Assembly (NCBI GenBank): GCA_003522805.1
Contig: DPIB01000118.1
Span: forward strand, 1 to 12,351
Reading direction: 5' to 3'
Source: Fervidobacterium sp.
GTDB lineage: Bacteria > Thermotogota > Thermotogae > Thermotogales > Fervidobacteriaceae
Length of the DNA: 12,351 bases
The notes under the pieces were generated by a model. It worked only from the letters and a program-made list of their open reading frames with translations. It ran no database searches and was not told the DNA's origin. The position numbers were made by a program, and so were the translations under genes. Positions 7,026-12,351 of this stretch are shown piece after piece (position 1 is the first letter of the stretch; each line of letters starts with the position of its first letter).

Positions 7026-7345
7026 GTGGCTCACTTGTTATCGACTGGATTGTTTTCATCTTTGCAGGTTTTGGAATTTTCTTCTCGCTTCTTAGATTTC
7101 TCAAGGGCCCCTCTTCTTTTGAAAGACTTGCTGCTGTGGATATGATGAATGTTATGTTCACTGGTATCATAGTCCTTCTTGCATTCGTATCCAAGAACAA
7201 CATGTATATGGACATCGCAATATTATACGGCCTTTTGGCATTCATAGAGACGGTAGTCTTTGCAAGATATTTGGAAGGCAGGGCAAAGACAATTGAGAAA
7301 AAGCATATGCAAAACACAGAAATGAAGAGTGGTGAAGCCAAATGA
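7022..7345 (+). CDS. mrpF: Mrp antiporter subunit F (MbhB/MbxB-like)
   Basis: The 107-residue protein has three membrane segments (about 5-24, 36-56, 63-83) and a charged tail. The MrpF pattern is visible: a LLRFLKGP motif (23-30), then an Asp in the second helix (Asp40, RLAAVDMMNVM), a third helix starting MDIAILYGLLAF and a terminal ARYLEGR. It would sit in the small-subunit cluster between the antiporter subunits and the rest of the complex. ATGA overlaps join it to both neighbours, consistent with coupled translation. Confidence 0.92.
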   Translation: MSGSLVIDWIVFIFAGFGIFFSLLRFLKGPSSFERLAAVDMMNVMFTGIIVLLAFVSKNNMYMDIAILYGLLAFIETVVFARYLEGRAKTIEKKHMQNTEMKSGEAK

Positions 7346-7710
7346 ATCTAGAGTTCAGTTGGCAACTTCTCAGAGAGGCGATCGGTTATTTGCTGATAGG
7401 GCTGGGTTCTTTCTTTTATTTCTTGGCAGGGCTTGGACTTTTGAGGATGCCAGATATATACACGAAACTCCAAACATCGACTAAAGCGACCACGCTTGGT
7501 ACCTTTTCGATCGCTTTGGGTGTTGGCATATTGGATTTCTCGTTCTTGGGAAAGGCAATCTTGCTAATTGCATTCGTTGCACTTACATATCCCGTTGCTG
7601 GTTCTGTCATGCTGAGATCAGCTTACAAAAATAAAGCACCTGCATGTAAGGAGACTACCATAGATGAATGTGATGGAATTGCCAACGATAATGGTGGTGA
7701 TGTAAGATGA
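7342..7710 (+). CDS. mrpG: Mrp antiporter subunit G (MbhC/MbxC-like)
   Basis: The 122-residue protein has three membrane helices (about 13-33, 48-64, 68-92). It carries the MrpG signature GLLRMPDIYTKLQTSTKATTLG at about 32-53, which is normally very conserved in this family. The C-terminal 28 residues are hydrophilic, with two cysteines (102, 110), and look like a loose cytoplasmic tail. It starts and ends in ATGA overlaps. Confidence 0.93.
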   Translation: MNLEFSWQLLREAIGYLLIGLGSFFYFLAGLGLLRMPDIYTKLQTSTKATTLGTFSIALGVGILDFSFLGKAILLIAFVALTYPVAGSVMLRSAYKNKAPACKETTIDECDGIANDNGGDVR

Positions 7711-8048
7711 CAGAGTTTTTCGAAAAATTGGTCGAGATATTGAAAGACCCTTTAAATGTGATTTCACTTTCGGTTAGCGGTTTGATGATCATTTTTGCAT
7801 TCTTTGCCGTGGAGACTAAGAAGATAGTTGATTCACTGATTTCACTTTCTGCTGTTAGTCTGCTCTCTGTTCTCCTATTTGTAGTGCTTAAAGCCCCAGA
7901 TGTGGCAATTACAGAGGCTGCCGTAGGTTCTGGTATTGCAACGGCTGTGATGATATTTGCACTGTGGAAGATAGACTCGAAGGCAGATTCAGATAACCAA
8001 CCAGATAAAAAGGCAGATAAACAGTTGAATAAGGTAGGTGAGAAATGA
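7707..8048 (+). CDS. MbhD-like subunit (equivalent to part of the MrpA C-terminal region)
   Basis: The 113-residue protein has about three hydrophobic stretches (17-35, 40-61, 68-87) and the conserved APDVAITEAAVGSG segment (63-76, with Asp65 and Glu70). This segment is the MbhD/DUF4040 signature; in classical Mrp antiporters the same sequence lies near the end of the large MrpA protein. As a free small gene it is the arrangement of archaeal Mbh/Mbx operons and of some Mrp relatives. The last 24 residues are Lys/Asp-rich and cytoplasmic. It starts at the ATGA overlapping mrpG and ends in an ATGA overlap with the next gene. Confidence 0.9.
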   Translation: MTEFFEKLVEILKDPLNVISLSVSGLMIIFAFFAVETKKIVDSLISLSAVSLLSVLLFVVLKAPDVAITEAAVGSGIATAVMIFALWKIDSKADSDNQPDKKADKQLNKVGEK

Positions 8049-8773
8049 TGCGAAGAGTTTGGGCAATTTTGGTTGCTGGAGTCTTTTTGTACTTTCTCAT
8101 AGCTCAATTTCTACCGATAATTCCAGATTTCGGAAATGCAGATATGTTCCTGCGTGTATCATTCGATATCATAAGCAAATCAACGACTTCGAACTACAAT
8201 GTGGTGGAATTCAAGAAATCGAAAGACCTTGAGGATGGAAGTGCGAATGTTGTAACCTCTATCGTTGCTAACTACAGGGCTTTTGATACACTTGGCGAGG
8301 TCACCGTGCTGTTTTGTGCAGCAATTGGTGTTGGTATATTGGCTTCCGTGCTGAAACCAAAAAGAAAGATCGAATTTGAAGAACATAGAGTGCTTAGAAT
8401 CTCAACGGGTATCATTTTTCCGTTGATTTTGTTATTTGGTGTGTACATATTTATACACGGTCATCTATCTCCCGGTGGCGGATTTCCAGGTGGTACGACA
8501 ATTGCACTCGGTGTTCTACTACTAATGCTGTCAAATAACGAATTCAAAGTGACACCTGTGGCAAAACATATAGAGCAGGTTGCTGGTGCCGGTTACGTTG
8601 TGATTGGCTTAATGGGTTTGGCAATTGGTGGCGTATTCTTAATGAACTTCCTGCCGACAGGCGTTGTTGGGAACCTTTTCAGTGGTGGTGTTGTACCAAT
8701 CGTCTACATTCTCATCGGTTTCAAAGTTGGTGCAGAGCTCTCCAGTGTTGTTTCTGACCTGAGGGAGGGATGA
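8045..8773 (+). CDS. Fused MbhE-like / MrpB subunit (MbxF-like)
   Basis: One 242-residue frame contains two units. Residues 1 to about 105 match MbhE (the last part of MrpA): an N-terminal helix (7-25), an outside loop, then the NVVTSIVANYRAFDTLGEVTVLF-type motif (68-90, with Asp81 and Glu85). Residues about 115-242 match MrpB/MnhB: helices near 119-137, 151-163, 182-200 and 215-235, and the hallmark HGHLSPGGGFPGG loop (138-150). The two parts are joined by a basic linker (KPKRK, 104-108) with no frame break. The loop at about 43-67 (SKSTTSNYNVVEFKKSKDLED region) is longer and more polar than I expect for MbhE. ATG codons at 8045 and 8048 are both possible starts; the first gives the ATGA overlap. 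Confidence 0.9.
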   Translation: MMRRVWAILVAGVFLYFLIAQFLPIIPDFGNADMFLRVSFDIISKSTTSNYNVVEFKKSKDLEDGSANVVTSIVANYRAFDTLGEVTVLFCAAIGVGILASVLKPKRKIEFEEHRVLRISTGIIFPLILLFGVYIFIHGHLSPGGGFPGGTTIALGVLLLMLSNNEFKVTPVAKHIEQVAGAGYVVIGLMGLAIGGVFLMNFLPTGVVGNLFSGGVVPIVYILIGFKVGAELSSVVSDLREG

Positions 8774-8776
8774 GTT

Positions 8777-9130
8777 ATGTCGAACATCATCTATTATGTA
8801 TCGTTCATATTATTAGGCATCGGTATCTACGGGATTGTTTCTCAAAAGAATCTTTTCAAGCAACTCATTTCTCTATCGATCATCGATACTGCAGTGAACA
8901 TATTTATCGTTGCATTAGGATACGTTCAGGGAGGAGAGGCACCGATATATTCTGCGATAACGCCAGTTGCGAATTTCGTTGATCCACTACCACAAGCGCT
9001 CGTACTGACTGCCATCGTGATTGGTGTAGGTACTTTGGCGCTCGGTTCCATTTTGCTCATCCATATAGACGAGAAATACGGCTCGTTGGATCCAGATGAG
9101 ATAAGGGACACAAGGGAAGTGGTAGAATGA
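8777..9130 (+). CDS. mrpC: Mrp antiporter subunit C (NuoK-like; MbhG/MbxG-like)
   Basis: The 117-residue protein has three helices (about 3-21, 27-49, 73-97) and the family signature DPLPQALVLTAIVIGVG (69-85) before the last helix. MrpC is related to NuoK of complex I and lies next to the antiporter-type subunits. The second helix has an acidic residue (Asp37 in SIIDTAVNI). The ATG at 8777 comes three bases after the preceding stop, with GAGGGAGGG (8761-8769) as ribosome site, so this junction is the only one from mrpE to mrpD that is not an ATGA overlap. The C-terminal 20 residues are charged and cytoplasmic. Confidence 0.93.
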   Translation: MSNIIYYVSFILLGIGIYGIVSQKNLFKQLISLSIIDTAVNIFIVALGYVQGGEAPIYSAITPVANFVDPLPQALVLTAIVIGVGTLALGSILLIHIDEKYGSLDPDEIRDTREVVE

Positions 9131-10548
9131 TCGCATTACTCATAGCTATACCCCTGGCATTTGCATTTGCAAGTATTCCACACGAACGATTGGGCAGATA
9201 TTTTTTACCATTCGTTGCTTTGTTCAATTTGGTTTGCCTATTCTTTTTCATGCAGCCGGAACAAATCTTAGAAATTGGAAAATGGCCTGCGGCATATGGC
9301 ATTGTGCTCGTATTAGATAGCGTCAGTTATCCGTTTCTCATCTTCGTAAACTTGTTGATATTGTTGATGTCTCTTTCTGCAACGCTGGAAAATAGATATG
9401 GAACGCTTATGCTTGTACTGACTGCTGCAGTTAATGGGATCATACTTACTGGGGACTTTTTCAATTCTTTCGTATTTCTGGAGATCATCTCGGTTATTGC
9501 TTACATCGTAGCAGCACACAAAGACAACGCACTTGGAGCGTTCAAATATCTGATCTTCGGTGGCATAGGTGGGACGATGTATCTAATTGGTGCTGTGTCT
9601 GTGTACATAAAAGCTGGCACACTCAACATGGCGTATGCATCGTTCATAACCGACCCACTGGCTGTACCGATCATCTGTATTTTTTTCCTCATCACATTTT
9701 TAGTTGAGCTTAAGGTACTGCCTCTTGGACTATGGGCACCAGATGTTTATTCAAATGGTTCATCTTTCACACCAGTTGCATTGGGCAGTATCGTTACAGT
9801 GAGTTTAGTTTATCTATTCTCAAGGATATTCCTCAACATATTTGACTTACCAAGCCCAGAATTAGTTGGCATTTTAGCTATGGTTTCGATCATATTCGCC
9901 GAGCTTGGCGCACTGAAACAGAAGAATCTTGGTAGAGCATTATCATTTGCCACAATTTCAGGTATCAGTACTGTTGTTGCTGCTCTAAGTATTCAAGAAA
10001 CAGAAGTTGTCTCTGCTGCTTATTTCTATCTCTTCAACGATGTCATTTCAAAATTCATACTCTTCACACTCTCTGCATATCTTGGCAAGCGTGGGTTCAA
10101 GTCTAACAAGACGGCAGGTATAGCATTCACATTTGCATCTCTATCGGTTGTAGGATTTCCGATGTTTGCAGGTTTTTGGGCAAAGTACTACTTACTCAAG
10201 GCACTATTCCAAGTAGATTCTTATGCATTACCTGCAGTAATATTGATTGCAGTGGTGATAGAGGCGGGTTATCTGATAAGATGGAATATTGAGCTTTGGT
10301 ATAAAGACGAGGAAGAATCTGTATTGGAGCATGGCAAAGACACTGAAAATGAGGAGGGTATAGAGAGCATCGAAGAAATAGATGACTTCGTACCTTTCGG
10401 TGCGCAGGTTGTAACGTTGATTCTTGCTTTGACATTAGTAGTTATTGGATTCATGCCTAACTTGATACATGACCAGACGATGAACATAGCAAACAACGTG
10501 TTGGACTTCAGACCGTACTTTGACCTCATACTGAGAGGGGGTATGTGA
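9127..10548 (+). CDS. mrpD: Antiporter-type ion-channel subunit, MrpD/NuoM superfamily (MbhH/MbxH-like)
   Basis: The 473-residue, highly hydrophobic protein (about 13-14 helices) belongs to the proton-conducting membrane transporter family shared by MrpA/MrpD and NuoL/M/N. Residues along the ion path are visible: Glu119 in the helix-5 motif FVFLEIISVIAY, Lys196 in the broken helix-7 motif VELKVLPLGLWAPDVYSN, Lys309 in FYLFNDVISKF, and Lys353 in GFWAKYYLL. The usual His of the NHALFK-type motif is replaced: the sequence reads Asn304-Asp305. A strongly acidic soluble stretch (about 393-421, rich in Glu/Asp) interrupts the C-terminal part before the last helix. It starts with an ATGA overlap from mrpC; a second antiporter-type gene follows after 2 bases. 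Confidence 0.93.
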   Translation: MIALLIAIPLAFAFASIPHERLGRYFLPFVALFNLVCLFFFMQPEQILEIGKWPAAYGIVLVLDSVSYPFLIFVNLLILLMSLSATLENRYGTLMLVLTAAVNGIILTGDFFNSFVFLEIISVIAYIVAAHKDNALGAFKYLIFGGIGGTMYLIGAVSVYIKAGTLNMAYASFITDPLAVPIICIFFLITFLVELKVLPLGLWAPDVYSNGSSFTPVALGSIVTVSLVYLFSRIFLNIFDLPSPELVGILAMVSIIFAELGALKQKNLGRALSFATISGISTVVAALSIQETEVVSAAYFYLFNDVISKFILFTLSAYLGKRGFKSNKTAGIAFTFASLSVVGFPMFAGFWAKYYLLKALFQVDSYALPAVILIAVVIEAGYLIRWNIELWYKDEEESVLEHGKDTENEEGIESIEEIDDFVPFGAQVVTLILALTLVVIGFMPNLIHDQTMNIANNVLDFRPYFDLILRGGM

Positions 10549-10550
10549 TC

Positions 10551-12351
10551 ATGCAAAGCCTCTTAGTCTATCTTGCCGTTGGCGCACTTATTAGTTATTT
10601 TTTGTCCATGATCAACAAACACTTAGGCCCAATAGTGCTCCTTGCACTTTCTCTGTATGGTTTGTTCACCGTATGGAATATGCCAATAGGTACTGTGGAA
10701 AGTTTGTTCGGATTCGAAGATATCTTGCAATTTACTGCACTTTCAAAATATTTCTCGATAATAACGTTGATCGTCTTTTCTTGTTATGCGTTCTTCAATA
10801 TCGTTTGGATCTCAAAGGCAAAAAGGCCACATGCGTTTAGCGCGCTTTCAATACTCACGCTTTTTGGTACGTTGGGTGTCTTCCTTACGCCACATTTGAT
10901 AGCATTGTACATATTCTGGGAAATAGCAGTCGTTGCATCACTCTTTATCGTACCAATGGGCAAAGAAGAATCAAAGAAGGCCACAATATGGTACATCGTC
11001 ATCAGTTCGATAGGCAGCTATATGTTCTTGTATGGTACGTTCCTTTTGTATTCAAAATTCGGTACGTTTAATCTATTCGAGATATCTGTAGATATCGCTT
11101 CTGAAAGTACGGGCTTCAAATGGCTTGTCTCGTTACTTTTGCTCGGTGCAGGTATCGCAAAGAGTGGTATCTTCCCACTCCACGTATGGCTCAGAAATGT
11201 GCATGGTAATGCACCCGACACGTTTAGTGCTGTTCTATCCGGTCAACTCGTAAAGATGGGTTCGTACATCATTGCTCTACTCCTCGGTGTATTCCCGATA
11301 GCCACCATGTTCAGTCATTTCTACGCCGGTGTTAACGTATTCTCGTATGTACTCATCTGGCTTGGTAACATATCGATATTGATTGGTACATTCATGGCGA
11401 TAAAACAAAACGACATGAAGATGCTCATGGCATATTCTACCGTGGCAAACGGTGGATACATACTCATAGGCTTATCATTGCTTGACCAAGTTGGATTTGC
11501 CGGTGGCCTATTTCACGTGATAAACCATGCTCTTGCGGCCACTATGATTTTCTTGTCATTTGCTGCTGTTGTTTACAGGACAGGTACAACGAAGATAGAT
11601 GAGATGGGCGGGTTGATATTCAAAATGCCAGTTACATTCGTCACTTACCTCGTTGGTATCATATCTATAGCTGGCATACCACCGACGAGTGGATTTGTCT
11701 CGAAGTGGATGATCTTCCAATCGCTCATTTCAAAAGGCATGTTTGTCACGGCTATGTTCACATTCGTAGGTAGTATAGGCTCTTTCTTGTACGTCTTTAG
11801 ACCACTTGCCGGTGTCTTTCTCGGGCAGCTGAAAAGAAAAGATAAAGATGTCAAGGAAGCCCCTGTAATAATGCTTATACCTATGCTTATTTTAGTTGCA
11901 TTGACGATACTGTGGGGCGTATTCCCACAACAGGTATTAGTCTGGGTAACCGATGTGCAAAAGCAATTCGGAATGGAACCGTTTAAATTCGATGGTACGG
12001 TACTCTATTCCAATTTAGGACATTGGAATAGTTGGACAGTCTTTGTGATGTTCATGGTTGGTTTCATCATCGCTGCGATTATATACATCCTAATGCCAAA
12101 GGGTAAGAAGATACCTCTCGATGATCAATACACATCGGGAGAATTTCTACACAATTTCGACCTTTACCACTATGCAACGAAGTATTATGCATTCTTAGAA
12201 AGAGAATACGAGGGTCATCCTTCGTTTGAAGATTGGTACGCATCGATCGTAAATGTGCTGAAGGCCATTGGAAAGGGCGTGGACTATTTGGTGCGTAGAA
12301 CTGCATCTGCGTACACATTCTGGATGGCAGTCGTTTTGGCATTACTACTGT
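10551..12351 (+). CDS. Second antiporter-type subunit (MbxH'/MbhH/HyfB-like, NuoL/M superfamily), 3' end outside window
   Basis: The frame opens at the ATG at 10551, 2 bases after the previous stop, and stays open for 600 codons to the window edge, so the gene is incomplete. It has the proton-translocator domain with Glu124 (FWEIAVVASL, helix 5), Lys204 (AKSGIFPLHVWLRNVHGNAP, helix 7), Lys235 (QLVKMGSY), His322 and His326 (FHVINHALAA), and Lys385 (GFVSKWMIF, helix 12). The position that often holds Lys after the HAL motif is Ala, as I recall for NuoM-type proteins. After the helix at about 494-516 comes an extra region of some 70 residues (LDDQYTSGEFLHNFDLYHYA..., to 588) containing likely amphipathic helices, and then a new hydrophobic segment from 589. 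That tail resembles the long-tailed subunits of hydrogenase-4/Mbx-like complexes. The likely role is a second ion channel joining the antiporter half to a redox module. Confidence 0.9.
   Translation, partial: MQSLLVYLAVGALISYFLSMINKHLGPIVLLALSLYGLFTVWNMPIGTVESLFGFEDILQFTALSKYFSIITLIVFSCYAFFNIVWISKAKRPHAFSALSILTLFGTLGVFLTPHLIALYIFWEIAVVASLFIVPMGKEESKKATIWYIVISSIGSYMFLYGTFLLYSKFGTFNLFEISVDIASESTGFKWLVSLLLLGAGIAKSGIFPLHVWLRNVHGNAPDTFSAVLSGQLVKMGSYIIALLLGVFPIATMFSHFYAGVNVFSYVLIWLGNISILIGTFMAIKQNDMKMLMAYSTVANGGYILIGLSLLDQVGFAGGLFHVINHALAATMIFLSFAAVVYRTGTTKIDEMGGLIFKMPVTFVTYLVGIISIAGIPPTSGFVSKWMIFQSLISKGMFVTAMFTFVGSIGSFLYVFRPLAGVFLGQLKRKDKDVKEAPVIMLIPMLILVALTILWGVFPQQVLVWVTDVQKQFGMEPFKFDGTVLYSNLGHWNSWTVFVMFMVGFIIAAIIYILMPKGKKIPLDDQYTSGEFLHNFDLYHYATKYYAFLEREYEGHPSFEDWYASIVNVLKAIGKGVDYLVRRTASAYTFWMAVVLALLL

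Noticed and set aside
7655..8107. 150-codon minus-strand frame opposite the MbhD-like gene
   Set aside because: It is Ser/Thr-rich and antisense to three clear Mrp genes; it is a shadow of their codon bias. The same holds for the 134-codon minus frame at 4702-5106 opposite pdxS.

Overview
This window looks like a chromosomal segment from a thermophilic, fermentative bacterium of the Thermotogae, most likely the Fervidobacterium/Thermosipho side of the phylum. That is inferred from gene content and style: heavy AGA/AGG and ATA codon use, Lys/Glu-rich proteins, strong AGGAGG ribosome sites, and a PdxS/PdxT pair beside an archaeal-style Mrp/Mbh/Mbx membrane module. The genus is not proven. All confident genes are on the + strand. 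No IS element, CRISPR array, tRNA or rRNA is visible.

Bases 1-367 hold no convincing gene. They contain a bidirectional-looking hairpin terminator (85-107) and a promoter with a perfect extended -10 (263-290). Bases 368-6211 carry six genes that could form one transcription unit. They are a carboxyltransferase of the oxaloacetate decarboxylase alpha / pyruvate carboxylase B / transcarboxylase 5S family with no biotin domain; an unusual AcpS-FolK fusion; a small FliT-like coiled-coil protein; the catalytic large subunit of a split B12-dependent methylmalonyl-CoA mutase; and PdxS plus PdxT, the two halves of pyridoxal 5'-phosphate synthase. The carboxyltransferase and the mutase together suggest a pyruvate/oxaloacetate to methylmalonyl-CoA to succinyl-CoA (or reverse) route. 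The biotin carrier, the acyl-CoA carboxyltransferase, the epimerase and the B12-binding mutase subunit are not in the window.

A strong intrinsic terminator (6288-6321) closes that block. It is followed by a 334-base gene-free stretch with two candidate promoters (6320-6347 and 6443-6472).

Bases 6546-12351 hold a tightly packed membrane operon: MrpE, MrpF, MrpG, an MbhD-like subunit, a fused MbhE/MrpB subunit, MrpC, a MrpD-type antiporter subunit, and a second, longer antiporter-type subunit cut off by the window end. Five of the junctions are 4-base ATGA overlaps, suggesting translational coupling. There is no full-length MrpA. The gene order, the fused E/F subunit and the two consecutive antiporter subunits resemble the ion-translocating half of an archaeal Mbx/Mbs-type complex more than a free-standing Na+/H+ antiporter. 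A redox module (NuoB/C/D/H/I-like subunits) is therefore expected just past position 12351, but cannot be seen here.
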